Translations under genes and position numbers: made by a program | Shown: positions 18,564-26,706 of the stretch, piece after piece | Layout of the letters: each line of letters starts with the position of its first letter | Position numbering within the stretch: position 1 is the stretch's first letter | Notes under the pieces: model-generated | Seen by the model: the letters and a program-made list of their open reading frames with translations, nothing else | The model's database searches: none | Told to the model about the DNA's origin: nothing | NCBI GenBank assembly: GCA_030427245.1 | Contig: JAUHXA010000025.1 | Coordinates: 1-64,000 of the forward strand | Direction: 5' to 3' | Source of the DNA: Bacteroidia bacterium | GTDB taxonomy: Bacteria; Bacteroidota; Bacteroidia; Chitinophagales; UBA2359 | DNA length: 64,000 nucleotides

Positions 18564-20222
18564 ATGAGTAAATTCCAAAAATTACCAACTACTGAATACG
18601 GCTTTCAAGCCATTCGAGAGGATGGATTGCTGTATGTCGATAAGACCAAACAATTGCTAAGGTTATTGGATGAAGGTAAATACTTGTTTCTTTCCCGTCC
18701 TCGCCGTTTTGGTAAGTCTATGTTGGTGACTACTTTGAAAGCTTTGTTTGAAGGAAAAAAAACTTTATTTGAAGGCTTGTACCTGTATGACAAATGGAAG
18801 TGGCAAGAACATCCTGTGATTCGGTTGGATTTTTCGGTGATGGTGTATAGTAGTTCTAAAGAAGAGTTTGAAGAAGATATTTTGTCTTTGTTGAAATCTA
18901 TTGCACTTCAATATAAAGTAAAAGTAATTGGTAATCATTACAAAAACTATCTTCGGAATTTGATGATTGCCTTACACCAAAAAATAGGCCGAAAAGTAGT
19001 GGTGTTGATTGATGAATACGATAAACCGATTACCGATTTTATCAATCGCCCTACCAAAGCCAACAAAAACCGAGATATACTCAAGGAGTTTTATACTACT
19101 CTGAAAGGGGAACATGAAAGTTTGCATAAAGTGTTTGTCACAGGCGTTTCTAAACTGGCGAAAGTTTCCGTTTTTTCGGGAATGAATAATGTTGATGATT
19201 TGAGTTTGATGCCTGAATTGAACGATGTGGTTGGCTTGACACAAGAGGAATTAGAGGGCAACTTTGCAGATTATTTAACTGCATTGGGGCAAAAATTCAA
19301 TTTGCCATACACAGAATTGATAGCCGCTGTCAAGCATTGGTACAATGGCTATTCTTGGGATGGAATCAACAAAATTTACAACCCTTATTCTATTGTGCAT
19401 TTGTGCAATAGACTGGAATTTAATAATTTTTGGTTTCAATCAGGAACACCCACACTCTTGATTGATTTGATTATTCAAAAAGCACATGGTGTTTCAGAAG
19501 ACCTCAAAAAAGAACCCATCGAATATGAAAATATTCAAGTGGGAAAAGATATTTTCGACAGCGCAGAATTACACAATTTAAGCGTAGAAGGATTGTTGTT
19601 TCAGACAGGTTATTTGACGATTACAGAAATCAAGCATGAAAATTTAACTCCTTATTATACATTGAATTATCCCAACCATGAGGTCAAATGGTCTTTTGTA
19701 GCACAAATCATCGAAAAGTACGCCAAAATGCCCAAGTACGAAATCCAAACAGGCGCATTGCGAATGCGTCAGGCATTGCGTTTGTTCAACCCTAAGGAAT
19801 TTTTGAAGTTGTTGCGGGCTTACTTTGCAGTGATTCCCTACCAATTACGTGAAAGCGCAAATGAGGCTTATTACCATTCCCTTTTTCACATGGTGTTCAC
19901 TTTGATAGGTATTGATATGCTTTCTGAGCGGGCTACGATGGACGGTCGAATAGATGGCGTATTGGAATTTGACGACAAGTTGTACATCATTGAATTCAAA
20001 TTTGCTCGAAAGGGAACAATGGAAACTTTGGTCAAACGAGCTTTAAATCAGATTGAGGAGAAAGAATATGCCGCTACTTATGCTTCAAGTTCCAAAAAAA
20101 TCTATCTTTTAGGAGTTGGCTTTTTGGAGAAAACTCAAAAAGGAGTAGAAAAATCCAAACTGCTGATAGACTGCAAATTAGAACAATGGAAGACACCTGA
20201 GTCTTTGTTAGATAATGTATAA
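18564..20222 (+). CDS. AAA-ATPase-like protein with C-terminal PD-(D/E)XK nuclease domain
   Basis: I start at the ATG at 18564 (MSKFQKLPTTEYGFQ), giving 552 residues; the longer frame to 18471 has no family-like sequence. The N-terminal half has a P-loop of the form LSRPRRFGKSML (residues about 45-56) and a Walker B VVVLIDEYDKP (about 138-148). The C-terminal part has RIDGVLEFDDKLYIIEFKFARKG, with the Asp...GluPheLys pattern of a PD-(D/E)XK nuclease. This architecture is abundant and often multi-copy in Bacteroidota. Its role is not established; defence or mobile-element functions have been suggested for such combinations. Codon use is like its neighbours. It is a single gene between terminators at 18438 and 20244. 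Confidence 0.88.
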   Translation: MSKFQKLPTTEYGFQAIREDGLLYVDKTKQLLRLLDEGKYLFLSRPRRFGKSMLVTTLKALFEGKKTLFEGLYLYDKWKWQEHPVIRLDFSVMVYSSSKEEFEEDILSLLKSIALQYKVKVIGNHYKNYLRNLMIALHQKIGRKVVVLIDEYDKPITDFINRPTKANKNRDILKEFYTTLKGEHESLHKVFVTGVSKLAKVSVFSGMNNVDDLSLMPELNDVVGLTQEELEGNFADYLTALGQKFNLPYTELIAAVKHWYNGYSWDGINKIYNPYSIVHLCNRLEFNNFWFQSGTPTLLIDLIIQKAHGVSEDLKKEPIEYENIQVGKDIFDSAELHNLSVEGLLFQTGYLTITEIKHENLTPYYTLNYPNHEVKWSFVAQIIEKYAKMPKYEIQTGALRMRQALRLFNPKEFLKLLRAYFAVIPYQLRESANEAYYHSLFHMVFTLIGIDMLSERATMDGRIDGVLEFDDKLYIIEFKFARKGTMETLVKRALNQIEEKEYAATYASSSKKIYLLGVGFLEKTQKGVEKSKLLIDCKLEQWKTPESLLDNV

Positions 20223-20243
20223 GAACCTATAGCGAAAAAAAAA

Positions 20244-20271
20244 ATGCCCGTTTACAATTGTAAGCGGGCAT
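20244..20271. terminator. Bidirectional terminator between convergent genes
   Basis: ATGCCCGTTTACAA (20244-20257) pairs with TTGTAAGCGGGCAT (20258-20271) through 14 bp with one G-T pair; the centre must open to form a loop. An A-run on the left and a T-run on the right give U-tracts in both directions, serving the AAA-ATPase-like gene and the Hcp-like gene. Confidence 0.8.
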
Positions 20272-20295
20272 TTTTCTTTACTTGAAGCTATAGTA

Positions 20296-20820
20296 TTATT
20301 TAGTGCCTGCTTGTAAATTCCACTCAAATGGAATCTTTCCACCGTCTGAAAGCGTATGTTCAAATTTTATTTTTTCAAATTGAACTGATACACTTTCCTC
20401 TGGGCGTTGGCCTGCACTACTGATACTGTAGTTGGTAAGCGAGGCGTTTTCAAGTGTAATAGTGAGGAAAGGAATCATTCCTTTGCCGCCACTTTTCATC
20501 AAATGTATTTCCACTTTTTTAAAGACTTTTCCAAGGGTTGTAGCCTCCAACAACTTAACAGAAGATTGGTCGAACACTTTAGTTAGGTTCACTTCCGTCA
20601 TCTGAGCAGCAGAACGTTGTCTAGTACTACCTGTATTCATATTTCCTTCTTTTGCAACTCCAAATTGTATACTGCTAAAGTCGGTCCACTTTTCATGTTG
20701 ATGGGCTGTTACTTCTCCATCGATTCCGTCGAATTTTACAAATACCTGTGCAGATAAGTCAGTGGTCAAAAACATAGACATCATGCCTACAGTGACTAAA
20801 AACAAGGTGATTTTTTTCAT
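20296..20820 (-). CDS. Exported Hcp-like protein (type VI secretion tube family)
   Basis: The 174-residue protein opens with a signal peptide (MKKITLFLVTVGMMSMFLTT, cut after LSAQ). It then follows the Hcp pattern: VFVKFDGIDGEVTAHQHEKW matching the start of Hcp tube proteins, then a beta-rich domain with the central helix segment (AAQMTEVNLTKVFDQSS) and late strands SVSVQFEKIKFEH. Classical Hcp is cytoplasmic and is built into the type VI tube; a Sec signal is not expected there. No other type VI genes are in the window. The protein is therefore better read as a periplasmic or secreted member of the Hcp fold family with an unknown role. It is monocistronic and convergent with the gene before it. 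Confidence 0.8.
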   Translation of the reverse strand: MKKITLFLVTVGMMSMFLTTDLSAQVFVKFDGIDGEVTAHQHEKWTDFSSIQFGVAKEGNMNTGSTRQRSAAQMTEVNLTKVFDQSSVKLLEATTLGKVFKKVEIHLMKSGGKGMIPFLTITLENASLTNYSISSAGQRPEESVSVQFEKIKFEHTLSDGGKIPFEWNLQAGTK

Positions 20821-21023
20821 GATATTTAAAGGTTTAAAGTTTGAAAAAATACATAAAAAACTTCAATAGGAAGCTTTTCATGGGAAACTGTAATTTTTAC
20901 TATCCGAAAGATAACACAAAATTTACATTTCGCCTATTAGACGATTAACGGATTGGAATTCCGATATTTTTTTTTTGCATTAGTTGAACGGTAAAACGGG
21001 AATTGTTCTTCTTATTTCAAAAT

Positions 21024-21260
21024 TTAAATGTATTTTTTGAATACCTTGTTGGTATTGGAGCTTTCGAGAATTTGGTCGCTTTTCCAAATGGTGATATAGG
21101 CGTTTTGCTCCATAATACAGATGTTTTTAAGCAGTTTCCATTCCACTTCAAAATCCCTTTCTTCATCGGCTACAATGGTAGCTTATAGCGGTTTTTTGGG
21201 TGGTTGAGGTTCGCCATTTTTGCCGTAGTTTTCTTTGTATAGTTTTTTTAGTTTGATGCG
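21024..21260 (-). pseudogene. Possible gene remnant with in-frame stop
   Basis: On the minus strand one frame reads like protein on both sides of a single TAA (21183-21185). The first piece, 25 residues, includes LKKLYKENYGKNGEPQPPKK; the second, 52 residues, includes DEERDFEVEWKLLKN and a tail VFKKYI before TAA at 21024-21026. Neither has a usable start. The polar, coding-like composition suggests the end of a decayed gene, or two fragments. I do not recognise the family. Confidence 0.3.
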
Positions 21261-21343
21261 TCATCCTGAGATTGTGTAAGAGGATACGGGGTTTGGAGTA
21301 CATTAAGGAGGTTTTTCTTTGTTTAAATCTAAAAAATTGACTT

Positions 21344-21456
21344 TTGAACTTCAATGTGCAATACATTGCCAATCAATCAGTTGAAGAACAAGTAGTCATC
21401 TCTTCTATTGAAGGCTGGTCATCGCTTCAAAAACAATTGGAATTCTTGACTAAGTT
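21344..21456 (+). pseudogene. Possible remnant of an antitoxin-like gene
   Basis: From a TTG at 21344 the frame codes FNVQYIANQSVEEQVVISSI followed by EGWSSLQKQLEFLTK. This resembles the N-terminal half of small antitoxins of the Phd/YefM-like kind in Bacteroidota (MNVQYI..., then ...IPIEEWE.LQ). The frame then runs into DNA that codes the GNAT protein on the other strand, so no true C-terminus or toxin gene follows. I read it as a truncated relic. The resemblance is from memory and the piece is short. Confidence 0.35.
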
Positions 21457-21981
21457 TCATGAAAATTGTTTGAGCCACAACTTCCAATACCCGTCTTCGT
21501 CCTCCTCATTTTCTATCCATTCTTTTCGTTCTACTCCCCACTTTTCCAACAAAGAAAGGGAGTTCTCATTTTTAGGGCTCACCGTAGCAATGATTTGTCG
21601 TTTCCATTCCGTGTGTGTTTCCTTCAAAAAAGCCAAAACTTCGGTCATCAATCCTCGTCTGCGTTCATCGGGGTGCACCATATACACGACTTCCAACTCC
21701 TTTCCTACTTCCGTATGTCCTGTTTCCTTCAATTCGAGGTGAGCGCACAACCTATCGTCCTCATATACGCCCCAAATCCAAAACCACCTTGCCGAATCTT
21801 CTTTTTCATACAGCTTGAAAATGCTCTGAAACAATGCTCGTTCTTCTGCTTCAATACCTTCCGCACCGCCCATAAACTCAACCGAGACCACATCTATCGA
21901 CATTTCTACAAACCGCTCTTCGTCTTTTGTAGTGTAAGGCTGAAGAGTGAATCTTGGGGTTTGATAGATTGGAGGTTTCAT
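21457..21981 (-). CDS. GNAT-family N-acetyltransferase
   Basis: The 174-residue protein has the GNAT fold order: a first strand-helix part (PRFTLQPYTTKDEERFVEMS), a strand with the substrate side (LCAHLELKETG), and the acetyl-CoA site HPDERRRGLMTEVLAFLKE (residues about 111-129), which is the Q/RxxGxG/A motif. It most resembles the RimJ/RimL-type group, which acetylates protein N-termini or small amines, but the substrate is not known. Its start overlaps the end of the small Cys-rich gene by four bases (ATGA), so the two are probably translated together. The C-terminus is Glu- and Trp-rich. Confidence 0.85.
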   Translation of the reverse strand: MKPPIYQTPRFTLQPYTTKDEERFVEMSIDVVSVEFMGGAEGIEAEERALFQSIFKLYEKEDSARWFWIWGVYEDDRLCAHLELKETGHTEVGKELEVVYMVHPDERRRGLMTEVLAFLKETHTEWKRQIIATVSPKNENSLSLLEKWGVERKEWIENEEDEDGYWKLWLKQFS

Positions 21982-22220
21982 ATTGCAGTGTTGATTTGAT
22001 GCTTTACAAACTCCTCGAATTTTTGTTCATGTGTGCTTATTTCTTTCCAATGTTTTCTCGGATTGCCACACATAAAACAAGAACAAGGTTTGGGGGTGTT
22101 GATGACTCTTTTGTGAATCGGTTCTTCTTCCATATTCCACATTCTTCCCCAATAGTTCTTCCTCTTCTTCAAGAGTCTTGTTCGGTGATGTCGCCTGATG
22201 GCTCTTTGGTAGGTTTTCAT
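21978..22220 (-). CDS. Small basic Cys-rich protein (80 residues)
   Basis: The protein begins with a very basic helix-like stretch (YQRAIRRHHRTRLLKKRKNYW) and has a compact PCSCFMCGNPRKHW motif near residue 50. With CxCxxC and nearby His residues it could bind one metal ion. I recall similar small uncharacterised proteins in many Bacteroidota, with the conserved CSCxMCGNPR core, but know no function; nucleic-acid binding is plausible from the charge. It is directly upstream of the GNAT gene with a 4-base overlap, so it is likely expressed and not spurious. Confidence 0.75.
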   Translation of the reverse strand: MKTYQRAIRRHHRTRLLKKRKNYWGRMWNMEEEPIHKRVINTPKPCSCFMCGNPRKHWKEISTHEQKFEEFVKHQINTAI

Positions 22221-22296
22221 TCTATAAACTTGTTATTTCTATTCTAACGCAATCACCGCCAAAATAATTTCCTCCTTTCAAACCAAAACTCAACCT

Positions 22297-22662
22297 CTAC
22301 ACCTTAATCGTCCCATCCCGATAAAAATCCAAAAACCGATTCAGCAAACTTTCAATCACTTCCACCTCCAAATCCTCATTTGGATTCACCCTCAAAATTT
22401 TCATCCTCGACCGATTCCCCTGCTCCAAAAACGGATGCTCAATTCTATTTCCCTCCACAATTCCAATATAAGGCTCCCCCGTTTTCTTGTCTGTCCTCAA
22501 ATAGCAAAACATCTTTCCTTTGTAGCAAAAAACAGGCATTCGCCATTTCCAAGTCTCCTTAACATTGTCATCCAAATCAAGTAGCATGGACTTCAATGCC
22601 AACAAACAACCCTTTGCAGGTTCTTCTTGACAAGCGTAAAATTGGTCGATTGGTGTTAACAT
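22297..22662 (-). CDS. DUF1801-type small protein
   Basis: The 121-residue protein has the pattern of the DUF1801/YdhG-like family: an N-terminal helix that starts with the Asp-Gln-Phe motif (IDQFYACQEEPAKGCLLALKS), the core VKETWKWRMPVFCYKGKMFC and a later IGIVEGNRIEHPFL. Members are small single-domain proteins with no settled biochemical role. It stands on the minus strand with 76 bases to the next gene downstream and 132 bases to the one upstream, and no clear operon link. The start ATG is the only reasonable one. Confidence 0.75.
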   Translation of the reverse strand: MLTPIDQFYACQEEPAKGCLLALKSMLLDLDDNVKETWKWRMPVFCYKGKMFCYLRTDKKTGEPYIGIVEGNRIEHPFLEQGNRSRMKILRVNPNEDLEVEVIESLLNRFLDFYRDGTIKV

Positions 22663-22794
22663 AGAATTATTATAGGTTATAGGTATCGAATATATCGTTA
22701 TAAAGTGCTGAATATAAATAATGAAATTTTGGTATAAACTATCCGATATCTTTCTAATAAACTTAAAAATCCTTATTCCTCACAAATAAAAGAC

Positions 22795-23253
22795 TTAGCT
22801 CAATGCAATAAAAATATCCACTTCCGCATTCGTTGGATTCTGCGCCTTCTTACCAAAAACTTCAAAATCAGCCGTATAAGCCCGCTTCAAATCCATACCC
22901 CATATTTCCGTCCACTTATTATAAATCAATCCTTTGGTCAAATCTCCCTTTGCAGTCATTTTACAGTAATCACCTCCTTCAAAAGAAAAGCCCACCAAAC
23001 CCTCTGGAATATCCTGTAAACTCTCTACTCGACAACCCAATAAAGCAGTGTAAGGTTTTGTGAAATCACTTTCGTACTCTGTATAAATCGAGTAAATCGA
23101 ATCGTCTATTTTGTTTGGAATCTTAGCAAGTATTTCTTCCGACATAAAACGCCCCCACAATGCAGGTATATCCTGACCTGCTTGACCGTTTTCATTTGTC
23201 GTTCTAACCGAAATACCGATGATGTTGAAAGCCTCTAACTGTGCGTTTTCCAT
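22795..23253 (-). CDS. GyrI-like / effector-binding domain protein
   Basis: I start at the internal ATG at 23253 (MENAQLEAF), giving 152 residues; the 22 residues before it in the open frame are Lys/Phe-rich and unlike the family. The protein matches stand-alone effector-binding (GyrI-like, AraC-effector) domains: IIGISVRTTNENGQA, then IPALWGRFMSEEI, the Y-rich strand SIYSIYTEYESDF, and GDYCKMTAKGD. Such domains bind small molecules or proteins. It is 90 bases downstream of a YafY-type regulator on the same strand, a pairing often seen, which suggests that the regulator controls it or that the two work together. Confidence 0.75.
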   Translation of the reverse strand: MENAQLEAFNIIGISVRTTNENGQAGQDIPALWGRFMSEEILAKIPNKIDDSIYSIYTEYESDFTKPYTALLGCRVESLQDIPEGLVGFSFEGGDYCKMTAKGDLTKGLIYNKWTEIWGMDLKRAYTADFEVFGKKAQNPTNAEVDIFIALS

Positions 23254-23343
23254 TGGATTATTTTTTTTGTTTTTGAAAAAAATAGACAATAGAAGTTTTA
23301 AAAACTTCCGTTGTCTCACTTCTGCTGCAAAAATAAGGGTACA

Positions 23344-24072
23344 CTATGACATGGGTATGTCAGGGGTGTTTTGAGATTTTTGGCGGCATTGCTCAAAATA
23401 TTCTTGCAAAGTCATTGGGTGAGGCTCAAAGTGTTGATTTTGAACGGACAATTTATGAATACGGTCAATTCGAAAAGCTCTAAAATCTTTTCTCAAACGA
23501 CAAAAAGCAATCAACAACCAATTGTCTTGTGTACTGTAAAGCGCAAAAGGCTCGATACTGCGTTCGCTGAGTTCGTTTTGAAGGGAATGATAGGTGATTT
23601 TGATGAGATTGAAGTTGGTAATTGCAGATTGAAGTGGCATCAAATAGGTACTCGTTTTTTCATTCTCCAGATTGTTGCGGAATACGATTCTTTGCGAAAG
23701 CAAATGCGCCTTGTCTTTCTGTCCATATTTCAGAACCGATTTTATTTTGGTAATCGCACTTTTGTAGTGTTCGATAAACGATTCGTCTTTGTTTTTGAGA
23801 ATCAACTGTTCGGCAGTAATCAAGGCATTTGCTTCTGATTCCGAAAACATGATGGGCGGCAAATTGAAGCCTTGCATAAGCGTATATCCTCTGCCTTCTT
23901 CGGTCACAATCGGAACGCCCGATTTTTCGAGTGTGCGAATATCTCGGTAGACCGTTCGGATGCTGACACCGTGTTTTTCCGCCATTTCTTTGGCGGTCAA
24001 CAGGCGTTTCGATTGCAGTTGGGTCAATATGGAAGTCAATCTTGATAGCCTTGGTTTTTCTTTGTTGGTCAT
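23344..24072 (-). CDS. YafY-family HTH/WYL-domain transcriptional regulator
   Basis: I start at 24072 (MTNKEKPRLSRL, 242 residues), since the earlier residues of the frame are hydrophobic and untypical. The N-terminus is a winged HTH of the HTH_11 type (LTAKEMAEKHGVSIRTVYRD at residues 25-44), followed by a linker and a WYL domain (residues about 130-225) that includes YSTQDNWLLIAFCRLRKDFR and FRIDRI. WYL domains bind ligands such as nucleic acid or cyclic nucleotides. It is followed by the GyrI-like gene and preceded, 41 bases upstream on the same strand, by the helicase-wHTH-PLD operon. WYL proteins often regulate defence loci, so a link to that operon is possible but unproven. Confidence 0.85.
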   Translation of the reverse strand: MTNKEKPRLSRLTSILTQLQSKRLLTAKEMAEKHGVSIRTVYRDIRTLEKSGVPIVTEEGRGYTLMQGFNLPPIMFSESEANALITAEQLILKNKDESFIEHYKSAITKIKSVLKYGQKDKAHLLSQRIVFRNNLENEKTSTYLMPLQSAITNFNLIKITYHSLQNELSERSIEPFALYSTQDNWLLIAFCRLRKDFRAFRIDRIHKLSVQNQHFEPHPMTLQEYFEQCRQKSQNTPDIPMS

Positions 24073-24113
24073 TTTTAGAACTATTACTACTTTAGCAATC
24101 ACCTCTTATTTAC

Positions 24114-25616
24114 CTATACTTTCAATGCAAAGATTGGTAGTGTCACATAATCTCCCAACTCTAATAAATCATCAAATCGTACTCCTTCCATTAAAAATAT
24201 CCCCTGTTTTTTGATTTTTTGAGAGGCTTTATTTTTTTTGGATGATGCCTCAATTTCATACTCTCCCCAAAATACATTTGTTGCCAATTCTTTTTCGCTC
24301 AATAGAAAATCAATATCCACTTCTTCCAAATCCAATGTCAGCTCAAAGTGATAGTTTTTAATTTTTTCTTTATCAAAAGCATCATTCTTAGACCATTTTT
24401 GTATCACTTCATTAAGATTTTTAGGCTTCAAGGTCAGCCTCTCAACTTTTTTACCTTCAATTGGCTGCATTCTCAATCCTTTATCTGTCATCAAAAACCA
24501 ATTGATAGGCAGATTCATCAAACCAATATTGGCTTGAATGAAATGAGAAAAAGAGTGTTGCCATCTTTCAATGATACTATTCAAACCTTCAATATCCTTT
24601 CCCTCCAATTTCAAACCTACCTCCACACCTTCATCCATTCCTTGTTTTTCAAAATTCGCCGTAAAAATTGCCCCCTCTCTATCATCCACAAGGATGAACT
24701 TAGCGTGCAATAAATCATGGGTGTAGATTTTTGCCCCTGCTTTCACCAATTTTTCCAATTGCCCTATAATAGTTTTTGGGCGATTCGGAGCAAAAACGAT
24801 TACCTTTATTCCCATTTCACACTTCTTCTTCAATACCTGTCCCAGCTCATGGTTTATATCAAAGCCAAAACTTGAAATAACAATCTTCGACTGAGCAGTT
24901 TGAAGTAATTCCAAAATATGTGCTCGAATAGTTCTCTGATTAGCAGCACTTGAGGTTTGTAAAAGATATTCCAAATTGGGTATTTGAAAACGATTGACTG
25001 CTTTCACTTTGGTAAACTGAGTCTTCATAGATTGTTCATCAGTCGTTGCTTCCCAAAAATGCCAAACAAAAACCTTGAATAGCTCCAATATTTCCTTCGG
25101 CTTCAAAACTGCCACTATCTCGGGATTTTTATTCAGTGCATTTTGGGTAAAATTACAAGTCGCTAAAAAGCCTTTTCCATTACTATTTTTAGGGTCTATC
25201 AATAGATATTTAGCATGAATATCATCTGCACAACGCACCAAAGCCTTGTTTCTCATTTTGTTGTTCAGTAAATCTTTGAAGTTTGCAACAGCCTCTTTTT
25301 CATAATCCCTCTCGTAATAATATTCCTGCGAAATTCGAACCGTTGAAGTCAATACAAAAATTTTAACTCCTCGCTCCATTGCACGTTCCAACGCCCTTGT
25401 GACTTTACCCTCTTGAAAAATAAAAGAGGCAAAACAAATAAGTTCTCTTGCTTCATTTATTGCAGTTACCAAGAAATCCACCAAGTGTTTTCCACTTTCG
25501 ATAAACCTACCTTGGGTTTGAGGGTTTGGAAGCCAAGTTTTTCCTGTTGGTAAAAAAGCCAAATCTATTATAGCATCAGACTGCAATAAGATTGAATCAG
25601 TTATCTTTTTCATCAT
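24114..25616 (-). CDS. Phospholipase D-family protein with two HKD motifs (candidate nuclease)
   Basis: The 500-residue protein has two HKD active-site motifs: HAKYLLIDPKNSNGKG followed by TCNFTQNAL (near residue 135) and HAKFILVDDREG followed by FTANFEKQG (near residue 305). Both keep His, Lys and Asp, so one complete PLD active site can form in a single chain. There is no signal peptide or membrane segment, which favours a cytoplasmic nuclease or phosphodiesterase over a lipase. The last 150 residues (SEKELATNVFWGEYEIEAS and on) look like a separate beta-rich domain. It is the third gene of a tight operon, 10 bases after the winged-helix gene. Substrate is not known; the helicase partner suggests DNA or RNA. 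Confidence 0.85.
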   Translation of the reverse strand: MMKKITDSILLQSDAIIDLAFLPTGKTWLPNPQTQGRFIESGKHLVDFLVTAINEARELICFASFIFQEGKVTRALERAMERGVKIFVLTSTVRISQEYYYERDYEKEAVANFKDLLNNKMRNKALVRCADDIHAKYLLIDPKNSNGKGFLATCNFTQNALNKNPEIVAVLKPKEILELFKVFVWHFWEATTDEQSMKTQFTKVKAVNRFQIPNLEYLLQTSSAANQRTIRAHILELLQTAQSKIVISSFGFDINHELGQVLKKKCEMGIKVIVFAPNRPKTIIGQLEKLVKAGAKIYTHDLLHAKFILVDDREGAIFTANFEKQGMDEGVEVGLKLEGKDIEGLNSIIERWQHSFSHFIQANIGLMNLPINWFLMTDKGLRMQPIEGKKVERLTLKPKNLNEVIQKWSKNDAFDKEKIKNYHFELTLDLEEVDIDFLLSEKELATNVFWGEYEIEASSKKNKASQKIKKQGIFLMEGVRFDDLLELGDYVTLPIFALKV

Positions 25617-25626
25617 TTATTCTCAT

Positions 25627-26706
25627 TCAATAAGTCAGTAATTGAGGCGCTTGTAATTTCATCAGGGTATAAAAATAATTATCCCCATTGTTTTCAAGAT
25701 AATGATTCATCTCCAATAGGGGCAAATCATCTAATTCCCAATAAGGTTCAAATTTCGTTCTTATCTTTTCGTCTAAAACCTTGAATTGAGGTTCTTCAAA
25801 AATATATTCACTTAGATTCCTGTGCATCCAAGCCAAACGCCATTTTTCCGCATCTTCCTTAGTACTCGGCTGAAAAACAATATTCTCTAAAGAGATAGAA
25901 TTGAAGGAAACTTCACCGATTTGAGGCTCTTGAAGTTTCACTTTTCGCCGAAACTGCACATTGCCGTCAAAAGAAACAAAAACGACTTTTCCATCCTCAT
26001 CATAATCCTCTTGGTATTCTTGCGTCAAAAACAACTGTTCTAAATCACTTTTTGTTGTGGATTCATTGTTTGTAAGTTTAAGCTCAAACTCCAAATCCTC
26101 TATTGAAACAGAAACATAATTCTGACTAGCCTTCACCTCCAATGTCAAATCTTCTTCTCTCAAAAACATACAAATGCTTTCACATTCATCTATTCGATAA
26201 TCACCATTTTTGAAACTCAAAATTTGCTTTTGGGGAATATCAAAATCTTTTGTTTTCTCATTAGTTGACTTGCTATTCCTTTCTACTCTCTCTTTTATCT
26301 TTACGATAGGATAAGGAAACCAAGTAATCTCATCTTTCAATACCCAAACCTCCAACTCCCCTTTCATGGATTTAAAAAACGTTTTCTGTTTAGCTGTTTC
26401 TTTACCAAAATCCGTTAACCGATATACATACGTTTTTTGGGGCAGTCTTATATATCTCTGTTTTTTAGATATTTGCTCCTCTTTTCTAAAATAACCTTGT
26501 CCAGCTAACCTATCCAAAATATTCGACCACATTCGATGATTCAAAGCTGTTCCAGAAAGACATTCCTGCGCTTCTTCAATCGTTAAACCATCATTGTTTT
26601 CGTGTGCTGATTGGAGAAGAGCCGCAAATATGGGATTGTCTTCTTTCCGCTGATAAGTAGCGATTACACGAATTTTTTGTATGCTTACCTTAGTACTTAG
26701 TTTCAT
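25627..26706 (-). CDS. Winged-helix protein of unknown function in helicase-PLD operon
   Basis: I do not recognise the family. The 359-residue protein starts with a likely winged helix (residues about 10-100: IRVIATYQRKEDNPIFAALLQ, an EEAQECLSG helix, ILDRLAGQGYFRKEE and the wing YVYRLTDFGKE). The middle and C-terminal parts are acidic and beta-rich, with no catalytic motif that I can see, ending in a helical region (WRLAWMHRNLSEYIFEEPQF). Its start overlaps the helicase stop (ATGA, 26703-26706) and its stop is 10 bases before the PLD gene. Such coupling implies a complex or shared pathway. It could bind DNA or sense a foreign feature for the helicase and nuclease. Confidence 0.7.
   Translation of the reverse strand: MKLSTKVSIQKIRVIATYQRKEDNPIFAALLQSAHENNDGLTIEEAQECLSGTALNHRMWSNILDRLAGQGYFRKEEQISKKQRYIRLPQKTYVYRLTDFGKETAKQKTFFKSMKGELEVWVLKDEITWFPYPIVKIKERVERNSKSTNEKTKDFDIPQKQILSFKNGDYRIDECESICMFLREEDLTLEVKASQNYVSVSIEDLEFELKLTNNESTTKSDLEQLFLTQEYQEDYDEDGKVVFVSFDGNVQFRRKVKLQEPQIGEVSFNSISLENIVFQPSTKEDAEKWRLAWMHRNLSEYIFEEPQFKVLDEKIRTKFEPYWELDDLPLLEMNHYLENNGDNYFYTLMKLQAPQLLTY

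Noticed and set aside
20296-20820. Part of a type VI secretion locus
   Set aside because: No sheath, VgrG, baseplate or ClpV genes are in the window, and the protein has a signal peptide.
21457-21999. Plus-strand frames across the GNAT gene
   Set aside because: Ser/Phe/Arg-rich antisense shadows of a gene with clear acetyltransferase motifs; only the short part before 21457 was kept as a possible relic.
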